A DNA stretch of 64,000 bases. Source: Palleronia sp. LCG004. GTDB lineage: Bacteria > Pseudomonadota > Alphaproteobacteria > Rhodobacterales > Rhodobacteraceae. The stretch spans positions 372,001 through 436,000 of the forward strand of contig NZ_CP136759.1 in assembly GCF_032931615.1 (NCBI RefSeq), in the 5' to 3' direction. The translations under genes and the position numbers were made by a program. Shown in pieces: positions 20,118 through 28,821 of the stretch (position 1 is the first letter of the stretch; each line of letters starts with the position of its first letter). Below the pieces are notes generated by a model, which saw nothing but the letters and a program-made list of their open reading frames with translations, made no database searches and was not told where the DNA came from.

Positions 20118-20978
20118 ATGACGCAGATGCTCGAGCCGGGCCTTCGCCTGCTCCGCGCCCCGAACCCCTCGCCGATGACCCATACCGGCACGAACACCTA
20201 CCTCCTCGGTCAGGGTCCGGTGGCGGTGATCGATCCCGGTCCCGGCGATCCCGCCCATCTCGACGCGATCCTCGCCGCGACCGGGGGGCAGGTCAGCCAT
20301 ATCTTCGTGACGCATGCGCATCTCGACCATGCCGCGCTCGCTCCCGCGCTGGCGGCCGCGACGGGGGCACCCGTTCTCGCGTTCGGCGATGCGCGCGCAG
20401 GCCGGTCGGAAGTGATGCAGCGGATGGCGGATGCCGGAGGAGGGGAGGGCGTCGATCGCGACTTCCGCCCCGATTGGCACCTCGCGGATGGGGAGGCGGT
20501 CACCGGTCCGGACTGGACGCTGACCGCGCTCTGGACGCCGGGGCATTTCTGCAATCACCTCAGTTTCGCCTGGGGGGATGCGCTTTTCACGGGGGATCTG
20601 GTGATGGGGTGGGCATCGTCGCTCGTCTCGCCGCCGGACGGGGACCTCACGCAGTTCATGTCCTCCTGCCGCCGCCTTGCGACCGGACGCTGGCGCAGGT
20701 TCCATCCCGGGCACGGCGACCCGATTGACGACCCGAAGAGGCGGCTCCACTGGCTCATATCGCATCGGCAGGAGCGCGAGGCGCAAATCCTCGATTGCCT
20801 CGCAGACGGCCCGGCCCGTCCGGGCGAGCTCGTTTCGCGTATCTACACGGGGATCGAGCCGCATCTCCTGCCCGCGGCAGAGCGCAACGTGCTGGCCCAT
20901 CTTGTCGATCTGACAGTCCGTGGCCTTGTTCGGCCCGAGCCCGATCTCGGCCCGACCGCTCTTTTTCAGAAGCGCTGA
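20118..20978 (+). CDS. MBL-fold metallo-hydrolase, LACTB2/glyoxalase II-like
   Basis: A 286-aa hydrolase with the metallo-beta-lactamase fold. Metal ligands are visible: H66-x-H68-x-D70-H71 (HAHLDH), the histidine in TPGHFCNH, the aspartate in FTGDLVMGW and the histidine in HPGHGDP. A C-terminal helical/winged region (about 215-286) matches the LACTB2-like subfamily, in which members act as thioesterases or endoribonucleases. The start is the ATG after AGCGCC; no stronger site is near. The substrate cannot be assigned. Confidence 0.87.
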   Translation: MTQMLEPGLRLLRAPNPSPMTHTGTNTYLLGQGPVAVIDPGPGDPAHLDAILAATGGQVSHIFVTHAHLDHAALAPALAAATGAPVLAFGDARAGRSEVMQRMADAGGGEGVDRDFRPDWHLADGEAVTGPDWTLTALWTPGHFCNHLSFAWGDALFTGDLVMGWASSLVSPPDGDLTQFMSSCRRLATGRWRRFHPGHGDPIDDPKRRLHWLISHRQEREAQILDCLADGPARPGELVSRIYTGIEPHLLPAAERNVLAHLVDLTVRGLVRPEPDLGPTALFQKR

Positions 20979-21037
20979 CTTTCCCTCCGCAACCCTCTTG
21001 CGACCCCCCAACACCCTTGCTATACGCCCCGAAGTGT

Positions 21038-21112
21038 TCCGGCGTAGCTCAGCGGTAGAGCAGTTGACTGTTAATCAATTGGTCGTAGGTTCGATCCCTA
21101 CCGCCGGAGCCA
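21038..21112 (+). tRNA. tRNA-Asn (anticodon GTT)
   Basis: A complete 75-nt cloverleaf. The acceptor stem TCCGGCG pairs with CGCCGGA, the D-arm carries AGCTCAGCGGTAGAGC, the anticodon loop CTGTTAA gives GTT at 21070-21072, and the T-arm has GGTTCGATCC. CCA is encoded. No direct repeat of its 3' end was noticed downstream, so there is no sign of an element inserted here. Confidence 0.98.
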
Positions 21113-21492
21113 TTACTTTACCAAGCTACTGACAGCACGTCATTCTATACGTTCTTCGCGGATGCGGGCGGCGACGGTGTCGTGCCCTTGTCCACGGCTC
21201 GAAGTCATGTGTACAGATCCGTGCCGCTCTGGATGAGTTCGTGCGAGTAAGACCGGGCGTGCAGGCATTCCGGTCCCTCGGTGGTGCCGAGCCCGGTGGA
21301 TCGCCGTCATGGCTCGGACGGACGTTCGCACCGCGACCCGTCGATTGGCGGATGTGGGTGGATGTTCACCCAAACGCGATTCTACATCGGATCTAAATCC
21401 AGGACTTTCCCCATTTCCGGTTCCATGACCCGGCAGCCCGTGCGGAACTGCACACGCGGCTCTGTGCCGCGACGGCCAAAAGGGAGGAAACC
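21113..21492. other. Intergenic region after tRNA-Asn
   Basis: About 380 bp without a convincing gene. Codon usage in the short open frames is poor and none has a ribosome site. Its right end carries AGGGAGGA, the ribosome site of the next gene. I see no repeat, structured RNA or terminator in it; it presumably holds the promoter of the SGNH-type gene. Confidence 0.5.
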
Positions 21493-22278
21493 TTGATTCG
21501 TCATTATCCCGCCATCGTGGCGGGCGTCGTCTGTGCGGCCCCTGCCATCTCGCAGGATGCACCTGCGCCCCAGAAGAAAGCGCTTTCGGAGGAAAATCCG
21601 GGCCAGATCCTCTTCGTTGGAAACAGCTACCTCTATTACGGCGACAGCATCCACAACCACGTCGTCCGAATGGCGCGCGCCGCGTATCCGGACGACAGGT
21701 TCACCTACAAATCCGCGACGATCTCGGGGTCCTATCTCGATCAGCACGAGATCTCGTCTTATCTCGAACCGGGCCGCCTCGGTCTCGACGATCCGTTCGA
21801 CGTCGTGATCCTGCAGGGCCACAGTGCAGCCACGACCACCGAGGATCGGCTCGATCGGTTCGCTGCAGCGGTGAGGGAAGACGCCCCGCAGGTCGAGGAA
21901 CACGGTGCCGAAGTGGCGCTCTACATGACCCCGGCCTACACCGAGGAGAACGACGATTACGATCCCGAGATGTTCGCGCAGATCGACCGGGGCTATACCG
22001 AGGTCGGGAACGAGGTCGACGCGGTGATCATCCCCGTGGGCCTCGCCTTCGAACTCGCCTACGAGGCCCGACCGGAACTGGAATTGCACAAGCATTTCGA
22101 CGGCAGCCATCCGACGCTCCTCGGGACGTATCTCGCCGCGGCGACGGTCTATGCGGCGTTGTACGAAGAATCGGCGGTTGGCAATTCCTACGATTACTAC
22201 GGTGCCATTCCAGCCGAAGACACGGCCTTCCTGCAGGAGATCGCCGAAGAGGCGGTGAGCGCGTACACCTCTCGCTGA
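21493..22278 (+). CDS. Secreted SGNH/GDSL-type hydrolase (DUF4886-like), short form
   Basis: A 261-aa exported protein. TTG start with AGGGAGGA 8 nt upstream, followed by a signal peptide ending near residue 20 (AISQD). The SGNH fold is suggested by FVGNS with a candidate nucleophile S45 in place of GDS, VVILQGHS as the block-III strand, and D203-G-S-H206 as the catalytic Asp/His pair. Members of this superfamily are esterases or carbohydrate deacetylases; the substrate here is unknown. It is a paralogue of the longer gene at 22510, sharing FVGNSY, the ILQ strand and the DG[ST]H motif. Confidence 0.75.
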   Translation: MIRHYPAIVAGVVCAAPAISQDAPAPQKKALSEENPGQILFVGNSYLYYGDSIHNHVVRMARAAYPDDRFTYKSATISGSYLDQHEISSYLEPGRLGLDDPFDVVILQGHSAATTTEDRLDRFAAAVREDAPQVEEHGAEVALYMTPAYTEENDDYDPEMFAQIDRGYTEVGNEVDAVIIPVGLAFELAYEARPELELHKHFDGSHPTLLGTYLAAATVYAALYEESAVGNSYDYYGAIPAEDTAFLQEIAEEAVSAYTSR

Positions 22279-22286
22279 GGGGGTAG

Positions 22287-22317
22287 GATACGTCATTATC
22301 TCGCCATCGCGGCGGGC
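22287..22317 (+). pseudogene. Vestige of the 5' end of an SGNH-family gene
   Basis: A 31-nt stretch matches the start region of the upstream SGNH gene (21495-21525) at 28 positions. Read in the matching frame it gives IRHYLAIAAGG against IRHYPAIVAGV. The start codon is gone, and further downstream only scattered resemblance remains (CGGAGGAAA). It looks like the remnant of a tandem duplication lying between the two surviving paralogues. Confidence 0.5.
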
Positions 22318-22509
22318 GGCTGCGGGCATCGGCTCGGTCCGCGTCGCCCCCCATTCCCAAAGATCGAGAGACGGAGGAGAATTCGACCTCGGAGGAAACC
22401 GGCCAACCGGCCGGAGAGGCTTTCGGGTCCGTGTCCGGAAAGGGCACCGACCCAAATCGTGGCGGCGAAGTTCCCGAAAGTGCCGCCCGTTACATGGAGG
22501 AGGAGAAAC

Positions 22510-23781
22510 ATGAAGAAATCATTCTTGCTGGTCCTTGCGGCCCTTGCACCTGTCGCGGCCCCGGCTGCGCCGGTGGAGGTCCTGTTCGTCGGAAACAGCT
22601 ACACCTTCGCCCGGCTCGACCCGGTGCTGAGCTACAACGCCGACAACGTGACGAGCCTGACCTCGCCCGAACGGGGCGGGGGCTATGCCGATCCCGAGTC
22701 GCGCAACCGCTATTCGCCCCCGCCATGGGGCGGCGTGCCGGGCATCGTGAAGAAGCTCACCGATCAGGCAGGGCTCGACTACGAGATCTCCCTGTCGACC
22801 CGTCAGGCCGCGTCGCTCCGCGGGCATTTCCTCAACACCAATCCCGACGACTGGGATCTTCGCAGCAACATCGCGTCAAAGCCTTGGGACAAGGTCATCC
22901 TGCAGGAACAGAGCGACGAGCCGTTGCCGCGCGTGACCAACGCGTTCGGCAACGAACTTCGGTCGAACCCTGAATACTTCACCCATTTCGCCGATGTGAT
23001 CGAGGATTTCGTGCATTCCTCCGACCCGACCGGGACGATCCGCTATCGCGATGCCTTTCCGGGTGCGAGCGAGGATGCGCGTCAGGCGGCCTGCGCCGAT
23101 GCGGGCATATCGCCGGTGACCTGCAGACGGGATCGTGGCTCCTATGCCAATCCGAACGCCAACCCTGACGCAGATCTCTATCTCTACCAGACCTGGGCGC
23201 GACCGAACCTCGTCGATGGCGCGCTCGAGACCGAGATCGACCCCGAGACCGGTGCCGCCATCCGCACGGGCGGCATGTCGGAAGAGACGTTCTTCGCCAG
23301 CCTCGACGAGATGACGGCCCTGCTGGCGAATGCCTATGCCGACGCGGCCGATCTGGCCGGGCAGGACGGGACCGGCGGGTTCACCGGCATCGCCCCCGTC
23401 GGCGAGGCGTTCCTGAGCGCGGTCGCGTCAGGGATCGCCACGCGCGACTTCTGGGGCGAGGACGCGCTGTCCGACGGGCTGATCGACCTCTGGTTCGAGG
23501 ACGGCACCCATGCGAGTCCCGCGGGCTCGTATCTCAGCGCGCTGACCATCTTCGGCACGATCACGGATCTGGATCCCGGCATGTTCGGCGCGGGCGAACT
23601 CGCGGCTCGTGACCTCGGGATATCGGCCGAGACCGCGCTTCTCCTTCAGGGCACCGCAAGCCGGCAGCTGGGCTTCACCCAGCCCGCCATCGTCCCGCTG
23701 CCCGCGACGGGCGGTATGCTGCTCCTCGGGGTCGCGGGGCTCGGTGCCGTGCGCCGCCGCCGACGGACCGCGCCGGCCTGA
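22510..23781 (+). CDS. SGNH-type hydrolase with VPLPA-CTERM sorting tail
   Basis: A 423-aa exported protein. The ATG at 22510 follows GGAGGAGGAG and opens a signal peptide (about residues 1-20). The hydrolase core has FVGNS with candidate nucleophile S30, the strand VILQEQSD, and D331-G-T-H334 as the Asp/His pair. The last 29 residues are VPLPA, a hydrophobic helix and an RRRRR cluster, the three parts of a VPLPA-CTERM sorting signal, processed by an exosortase in envelope or biofilm-matrix systems. The long insert between blocks distinguishes it from its shorter upstream paralogue. The substrate is unknown. Confidence 0.82.
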   Translation: MKKSFLLVLAALAPVAAPAAPVEVLFVGNSYTFARLDPVLSYNADNVTSLTSPERGGGYADPESRNRYSPPPWGGVPGIVKKLTDQAGLDYEISLSTRQAASLRGHFLNTNPDDWDLRSNIASKPWDKVILQEQSDEPLPRVTNAFGNELRSNPEYFTHFADVIEDFVHSSDPTGTIRYRDAFPGASEDARQAACADAGISPVTCRRDRGSYANPNANPDADLYLYQTWARPNLVDGALETEIDPETGAAIRTGGMSEETFFASLDEMTALLANAYADAADLAGQDGTGGFTGIAPVGEAFLSAVASGIATRDFWGEDALSDGLIDLWFEDGTHASPAGSYLSALTIFGTITDLDPGMFGAGELAARDLGISAETALLLQGTASRQLGFTQPAIVPLPATGGMLLLGVAGLGAVRRRRRTAPA

Positions 23782-23794
23782 TCCCCCGTCAAGA

Positions 23795-23831
23795 CTTCGC
23801 ACTCCGTCGACATCTGCGACGGGGTGCGAGG
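23795..23831. terminator. Strong hairpin after the VPLPA-CTERM gene
   Basis: CTTCGCACTCCGTCG pairs with CGACGGGGTGCGAGG around a 7-nt loop, with one mismatch and one wobble. It starts 14 nt after the stop codon. There is no T tract, so termination without a U-run, or 3'-end protection, is the likely role. Confidence 0.45.
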
Positions 23832-23955
23832 ATGATCTGGTCCTTCCGCCGCGATGTCCGGGCAGGCTTCGGGACCACGAACTTGGCCTCGTCCCTCGGA
23901 TGACGCAAAAGCGACGCACATCCTCGGACACGAACCAGAGACCAGAGAAGACCCC

Positions 23956-25119
23956 ATGGCCACAGACGAAGAGCTCGATACGCAAACCACATTGGCGAAC
24001 TGGCGCACCGCGCCCTATTCCCGCCGCAGCTTCCACCACGTCGACGAGTTGATCCGGGTCGACACGATCGAGGCATCGGATCGGCCGGGATCGCTGAAGA
24101 CCGGGCCGGAGCTCGACCTCGGCTCGGTGAAACTGGCCGATGGACGGAGCGTCGAGGATGCGCTTGCGGCCTCGCATACGGACGCGTTCCTCGTCCTGCA
24201 CGATGGGGTCATCGTGTCCGAGCGCTACGATCGGTTGATGCGGGCCGGGGATCGGCACATCGTCTTTTCCGTCTCGAAATCCGTGACGGGGTGCCTGGCG
24301 GGCATTCTCGTCGAGGAAGGCGTCCTCGATCCCGGCAAACCTGTGACGGAATACGTGCGGGAGCTGGAGGGATCGGCCTGGGACGATGCGACGGTGCGCG
24401 AGGTGCTCGACATGACCGTCTCGGTCAGGTTCGTCGAGGACTACCTCGATCCGGCGGGCGACGTGTCGCGCTATCGCGTCGCGATGGACTGGAACCCCCC
24501 GGGGGATTTTCCCTACGAAGGGGGGCTTCACGCCTTTCTTCCCAAACTGCCGAAAGGCGAGGGGCCGCACGGGTACCGCTTTCACTACGTCTCGCCCAAT
24601 TCCGACGTGCTTGGCTGGGTGCTCGAAGCCGCGAGCGGCAGGAAGATCGCAGAGCTGCTCTCGGAGAAGATCTGGCGCAGATGCGGTGCCGAAGCGGATG
24701 GCATGATCACCGTGGACCAGATGGGCGGCGCGCGTACCGCCGGCGGCATCTGCATGCGTGCCCGCGACCTGGCCCGCTTCGGCGAGGTGATGCGCAACGA
24801 GGGCCGCGCGGGCGGCGAGCAGGTCATCCCGGCATGCTGGATCGAGGATATCCGCCGGAATGGCGACCGCGGCGCGTGGGAGTGTGGCGGCATGACGGCG
24901 CTCTATCCGACGGGATCGTATCGCAGCCAATGGTACGTGCCGGACACGCATCCGGGCGCGCTGATGGCCATCGGGATCCACGGGCAGTGGGTCTATGTCG
25001 ATCTCGAGAACCGGATCACGGCCATCAAGCTGTCGTCGCAACCGCTGCCGGAAGACAGCGCGCTGGATCAGCTGAGCCTGTCCATCTTCAAGGCACTCGG
25101 CGACCACTTCGGAGCCTGA
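23956..25119 (+). CDS. Serine hydrolase of the beta-lactamase/class C fold
   Basis: A 387-aa member of the penicillin-binding-protein-like serine hydrolases. The nucleophile motif is S105-V-S-K108, the second motif begins at Y211 (YVS), and a GIHGQW segment takes the place of the K-T/S-G strand. These proteins act as esterases, amidases or D-aminopeptidases more often than as true beta-lactamases. No signal peptide is evident at the chosen ATG, so it may be cytoplasmic. It lies directly before the polyamine-type transport locus on the same strand and could hydrolyse an amide or ester in the imported compound; this is an inference from position. Confidence 0.82.
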   Translation: MATDEELDTQTTLANWRTAPYSRRSFHHVDELIRVDTIEASDRPGSLKTGPELDLGSVKLADGRSVEDALAASHTDAFLVLHDGVIVSERYDRLMRAGDRHIVFSVSKSVTGCLAGILVEEGVLDPGKPVTEYVRELEGSAWDDATVREVLDMTVSVRFVEDYLDPAGDVSRYRVAMDWNPPGDFPYEGGLHAFLPKLPKGEGPHGYRFHYVSPNSDVLGWVLEAASGRKIAELLSEKIWRRCGAEADGMITVDQMGGARTAGGICMRARDLARFGEVMRNEGRAGGEQVIPACWIEDIRRNGDRGAWECGGMTALYPTGSYRSQWYVPDTHPGALMAIGIHGQWVYVDLENRITAIKLSSQPLPEDSALDQLSLSIFKALGDHFGA

Positions 25120-25168
25120 GCCGGGGATCGCGCTGCACGTCCGAGCGGCATCTGCCGCAGCGGCACGT

Positions 25169-25190
25169 CAATATAACTCTGGAGATATTG
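25169..25190. promoter_or_regulatory. CAATAT-N10-ATATTG inverted repeat upstream of the binding-protein gene
   Basis: Two perfect 6-bp half-sites separated by 10 nt lie about 70 nt before the polyamine-type binding-protein start. The stretch is AT-rich compared with its surroundings, as expected for a promoter with an operator. The regulator is unknown; the LuxR-type protein at the far end of the locus is one candidate. Confidence 0.3.
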
Positions 25191-25261
25191 CTGCCATGGG
25201 CATCACCTTGCAAGCTATGGAAACAGCACCACTCACGCAATCTTACAGGAGAACTACCGCT

Positions 25262-26347
25262 ATGAAGGCATTTCCCGCAAGCGGGCGACGCATGGTGGCC
25301 CTCGCTTCTGTGGCGCTTCCCGCGATGATCGTGTCTGCCACGGCACAGGCGCAGGATGGCAAGGATCTCGTCGTCTTCGACTGGGGCGGGTACGAGGATC
25401 CGGGCTTCTACGCCGACTATATCGAGAAATACGGCGACGGCCCCCAGTTCTCGTTCTTCACCAGCGATATCGATGCCGTCCAGAAGGTCCGCGCGGGATA
25501 CGAGGTGGACGTCATCCATCCCTGCACCGCAACAATGCCGCAATGGATCGAAGATGGCCTGATCAAGCCTCTCGACACGTCGCGGCTGGATCACTGGGAC
25601 GATCTGAGCCAGGGCATGCTTGACGCGCCGTTCGTCCAGAGCGACGGCAAGGTCTGGATGGTCCCGTTCGATTTCGGCGCGGACGGCATCATCTACCGCA
25701 CCGACGTCGTCGAGAATCCCACGGGCATCGATATGCTGCTCGACCCGGCCTACAAGGGGCGCACCGCCTTGCCGGCAAACGCCTCCGGGCTCTGGATCGC
25801 CGCCGCGCTGCATGTCGGCGTCGAGCTCGATCACAAGAGCATTAGCGAGGAACAGTACGAGGAGATGCTGGCCTTCCTGCGCGAGGCGCACCAGAACGCG
25901 CTCTTCTACTGGGAGGACCCGACGCAGCTGTCGCAGGCTCTCAAGTCCGGCGAAGTGGTCGTGGCCGAAGGGTGGAACGATCTCGGCGCGCGCCTCAAAG
26001 CCGAAGGCGAACCGATCGACTTCATCGCCGATGCGCCCGAAGGGATCGCGCCCTGGATGTGCGGCTATGCCCTGTCCGCGACCTCCGATCCCGAGCGCGA
26101 GCAGCAGGCCTACGACTTCCTGAACGCCATCAGCTCGCCCGACGCTGCGGAATACCTCGAAACCTCATGGGGTTACGGACATTCCAATACCGTCGGCGAT
26201 GCGCGGGTGGATCCATCGGTGACGGAGTCCTACTACCTCGACGACGTCCGCCAGGCGATCGAGGAAAAGGGCGTCTTCGGGCCGCTCCCGGACGAGATCC
26301 GCGCCCGTTTCGTCCAGGATATCGCCCGGATCCGCGCAGGTTTCTGA
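25262..26347 (+). CDS. ABC transporter substrate-binding protein, spermidine/putrescine (PotD) type
   Basis: Periplasmic binding protein of 361 aa with a signal peptide ending near ATAQAQ (about residue 30). The mature start LVVFDWGGYEDP is typical of PotD-like proteins, as are the acidic binding-cleft residues and VPFDFGADGIIYR. ATG at 25262 follows AGGAG at 10 nt; an upstream in-frame ATG at 25196 lacks a site. The permeases and ATPase of the same transporter type are encoded 4.4 kb downstream, split from it by a deacetylase, two SDR genes and a divergent amidohydrolase. The ligand is an amine or amine derivative by family; the exact compound is unknown. Confidence 0.9.
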   Translation: MKAFPASGRRMVALASVALPAMIVSATAQAQDGKDLVVFDWGGYEDPGFYADYIEKYGDGPQFSFFTSDIDAVQKVRAGYEVDVIHPCTATMPQWIEDGLIKPLDTSRLDHWDDLSQGMLDAPFVQSDGKVWMVPFDFGADGIIYRTDVVENPTGIDMLLDPAYKGRTALPANASGLWIAAALHVGVELDHKSISEEQYEEMLAFLREAHQNALFYWEDPTQLSQALKSGEVVVAEGWNDLGARLKAEGEPIDFIADAPEGIAPWMCGYALSATSDPEREQQAYDFLNAISSPDAAEYLETSWGYGHSNTVGDARVDPSVTESYYLDDVRQAIEEKGVFGPLPDEIRARFVQDIARIRAGF

Positions 26348-26355
26348 GTATCCAA

Positions 26356-26385
26356 CCCCCGCGGCGGCACCGGCCGGCGCGGGGG
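26356..26385 (+). terminator. GC hairpin after the binding-protein gene
   Basis: CCCCCGCG at 26356-26363 pairs perfectly with CGCGGGGG at 26378-26385; the loop holds a small CCGG dyad. No T-run follows. Its place between a binding-protein gene and downstream enzyme genes is typical of hairpins that trim read-through and stabilise the upstream transcript. Confidence 0.5.
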
Positions 26386-26418
26386 CGGGCCCCCCGGATT
26401 TCATGGGAGGAGAGCGGC

Positions 26419-27300
26419 GTGACCCCCAAGGTCCATTGCGCGCTGACATTCGATTTCGACGCGATGTCCGTCTGGATCGGCAGCTATGCCAGTCGCAATC
26501 CTTCGATGATCTCGCGCGGCGAATTCGGCGCGGTCGCGGTTCCCCGCATCCTCGACCTTCTGCGCCGCCACGGTCTGCCGGCGAGCTTTTGCGTCACCGG
26601 ACATACCGCGCTGGCCTATCCCGACCTGGTGCGTCGCATCGCGGCCGAGGGGCACGAGCTGGTGCATCATGGCTGGGTCCACGAGAATCCGGCCGACTTC
26701 TCCGAAGCAGACGAGCGCCGCAATCTCGAGAAGGGGTTCGAGGCGATCGACAAGGCCGCCGGACTCGTTCCACGCGGCTACCGGTCGCCGTCGTGGGATT
26801 TCTCCGAGCGGACCGTTCGCATTCTCGTCGATTCCGGCATGACCTATGACAGCTCACTGATGGGCTCCGATCTCGTCCCCTATTACGTGCGGTCCGGCGA
26901 CGCATTTCCGAACGACGCGCCCTATGTCTTCGGGGTCCATACCGACCTGGTCGAGCTGCCGGTCGCTTGGCATCTCGATGATTTTCCGCATTTCGAGTAT
27001 GACGGCGCGACCAAGGGGCTCTCCGCGCCCTCGACGGTTCTGGAGATCTGGAAGGACGAGGTGAGCTGGGCCGCCGATCACGAGCCCGGCGGCCTGCTGA
27101 CTTTCACCATGCATCCGCAGGTGATCGGTCGCGGGCATCGTCTGGCCATGCTCGAGACGTTCGTTTCCTGGCTGAAGTCGCGCGGGGATGTCGGGTTCAC
27201 GCGCATGATCGACCACGCGGATCGCTGGAAATCCGCGAACCCGCTCGGCGAATGGCTGGCGCAGGGCAGCGTTCACGCCCGCACCGATGGTCTGGGATGA
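26419..27300 (+). CDS. Polysaccharide deacetylase family protein (NodB-like)
   Basis: A carbohydrate-esterase-4/NodB-fold hydrolase of 293 aa. TFDFDAM carries the catalytic and metal-binding aspartates, HHGWVHENP gives the H-x3-H metal pair, and YRSPSWDFS is motif 3. There is no signal peptide, so it acts in the cytoplasm, unlike peptidoglycan deacetylases. Cytoplasmic members include PuuE-type allantoinases and amidases acting on small N-acyl or ureide compounds, which fits an amine catabolic locus. The GTG start has GGGAGGAGAG upstream. It overlaps the next gene by ATGA. The substrate is not assigned. Confidence 0.85.
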   Translation: MTPKVHCALTFDFDAMSVWIGSYASRNPSMISRGEFGAVAVPRILDLLRRHGLPASFCVTGHTALAYPDLVRRIAAEGHELVHHGWVHENPADFSEADERRNLEKGFEAIDKAAGLVPRGYRSPSWDFSERTVRILVDSGMTYDSSLMGSDLVPYYVRSGDAFPNDAPYVFGVHTDLVELPVAWHLDDFPHFEYDGATKGLSAPSTVLEIWKDEVSWAADHEPGGLLTFTMHPQVIGRGHRLAMLETFVSWLKSRGDVGFTRMIDHADRWKSANPLGEWLAQGSVHARTDGLG

Positions 27301-28049
27301 CGGTCGTCTCCTCCGGCACCGGGCGATTGTCAGGCAAGCGGGCGCTGGTGACAGGCGCGGCCAACGGCATCGGCAGGGCGATCGCCCGGCGCTTCGTCTC
27401 CGAGGGCGCAAAAGTCTTTGCCACCGACATCACCTGGACGGATGAGGACCGCCACGCTTTGCCGGGGGCCCGGATCGACACGCTCGACGTGGCGCTGGAG
27501 GCCGAATGGCAGAGGATCGTATCGGATATCGAAGGTCACTGCGGGGGCCTCGACATCCTGGTCAACAATGCCGGGATCGGCGGGGGCGACGCGCCCATAC
27601 ACACGACCAGCCTCGACGCGTGGCACAGGGCCCATTCGGTCAACCTCGACGGCGTGTTTCTCGGCATGAAACATGCCGTGCCCCTGATGCGCTTGGCCGG
27701 GGGCGGGGCCATCGTGAACATGGGGTCGATCTGGGGCGTGGCTGGCACCGCGGGATCGGCGGCGTACCAATCCTCCAAGGGGGCCGTGTCGGTCCTGACC
27801 CGCAACGGGGCGATCACCTATGCGCCGGAGAACATCCGCGTGAACGCAATCCATCCGGGGCTGATCGCGACACCGATGACCGCGTCCCAACCCGATGAGC
27901 TGAACGAGAATACGAGGCGGATGACCCCGCTGGGCCACCCCGGAACCCCCGATGATATCGCGGCAGGTGCGCTCTACCTCGCCAGCGACGAGGCCGCCTT
28001 CGTCACCGGTGCCGAACTCGCTATCGACGGAGGGTTCCTTGCCCAGTGA
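27297..28049 (+). CDS. Short-chain dehydrogenase/reductase (SDR)
   Basis: Classical SDR oxidoreductase, 250 aa. The cofactor motif TGAANGIG is near residue 20, NNAG near 90, the catalytic serine in MGSIWG, and Y-x3-K in AYQSSKGA. It ends with the family's IDGGFLAQ. Its start overlaps the deacetylase stop by ATGA and its end overlaps the next SDR by 11 nt, so the three are translationally coupled. It probably oxidises a hydroxyl group in the compound opened by the neighbouring hydrolase. Confidence 0.9.
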   Translation: MTVVSSGTGRLSGKRALVTGAANGIGRAIARRFVSEGAKVFATDITWTDEDRHALPGARIDTLDVALEAEWQRIVSDIEGHCGGLDILVNNAGIGGGDAPIHTTSLDAWHRAHSVNLDGVFLGMKHAVPLMRLAGGGAIVNMGSIWGVAGTAGSAAYQSSKGAVSVLTRNGAITYAPENIRVNAIHPGLIATPMTASQPDELNENTRRMTPLGHPGTPDDIAAGALYLASDEAAFVTGAELAIDGGFLAQ

Positions 28050-28773
28050 CGGAAGCAGGCAGGTCAGGCTTGCCGTCGTCACGGGCGCGGCGCGCGGCAT
28101 CGGGGCCGCGACGGCACGGCGGCTTGCGGATGACGGGTTCCGAGTGATCGCCTGCGACAGGGAGTTCGAAACCCTCGGGGTGGACTTGCCCGATCCCGGC
28201 CGACCGCAACCCTGCAATCTGGACGTGGCCGACGCATCCGGATGGTCGAACCTGGCCCGCCGAATCGCCGGATCGGGTGCCGAACTTGGCGCCTTGGTGA
28301 ACGGCGCGGCGATCTACCGTCCCCGCCCGCTCGAGGACGAGACCGAGGCCGGGTTCGAAGAGGTGTTCAGGGTCAACCAGATGGGCACCTTTCTGGGCCT
28401 CGGCGCATTGTCTCCCCTGATGGCTGACGGGGCGAGCGTCGTGAACATCTGTTCCATCGGCGGCATGATCGGTGACGAGACCGCCTTCGCCTACACGGCG
28501 ACCAAATGGGCCGTCCGCGGCATGTCGCGATCTGCGGCGCGGGCCCTCGCCCCGAGGGGGATCCGCGTCAACACCGTCTGCCCCGGGCTGATCGACACGC
28601 CGATGTTCTACGAGAACTCGGCCGATACGATCGACAACCTGATCGCCGGCGTCCCCGCCGGTCGACTCGGGCTGGCCGACGAGGTCGCGCAATGCATCTC
28701 GTTCCTCTGCGGGCCGGAAAGCCGGTACATCACCGGTACGGATCTCGTGATCGACGGCGGCTATCTGGCCTGA
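28039..28773 (+). CDS. Short-chain dehydrogenase/reductase (SDR), second copy
   Basis: Classical SDR of 244 aa, related to the gene before it but not a recent duplicate. Motifs are TGAARGIG, NGAA in place of NNAG, CSIGG with the catalytic serine, and Y-x3-K in AYTATKWA. The C-terminus is IDGGYLA. The TTG start is chosen because GGAGGG lies 5 nt upstream; this places it inside the end of the preceding gene and explains the tight coupling. The reaction is unknown. Confidence 0.87.
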   Translation: MPSDGSRQVRLAVVTGAARGIGAATARRLADDGFRVIACDREFETLGVDLPDPGRPQPCNLDVADASGWSNLARRIAGSGAELGALVNGAAIYRPRPLEDETEAGFEEVFRVNQMGTFLGLGALSPLMADGASVVNICSIGGMIGDETAFAYTATKWAVRGMSRSAARALAPRGIRVNTVCPGLIDTPMFYENSADTIDNLIAGVPAGRLGLADEVAQCISFLCGPESRYITGTDLVIDGGYLA

Positions 28774-28821
28774 AAGGACCGGTCCGCCCCGAGGATCGCG
28801 ACCGGGTCGCGGGCCCGGCAG

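Noticed and set aside
23956..25119. Calling the serine hydrolase an antibiotic-resistance beta-lactamase
   Set aside because: The fold motifs are shared by many esterases and amidases, no signal peptide is seen, and the context is metabolic.
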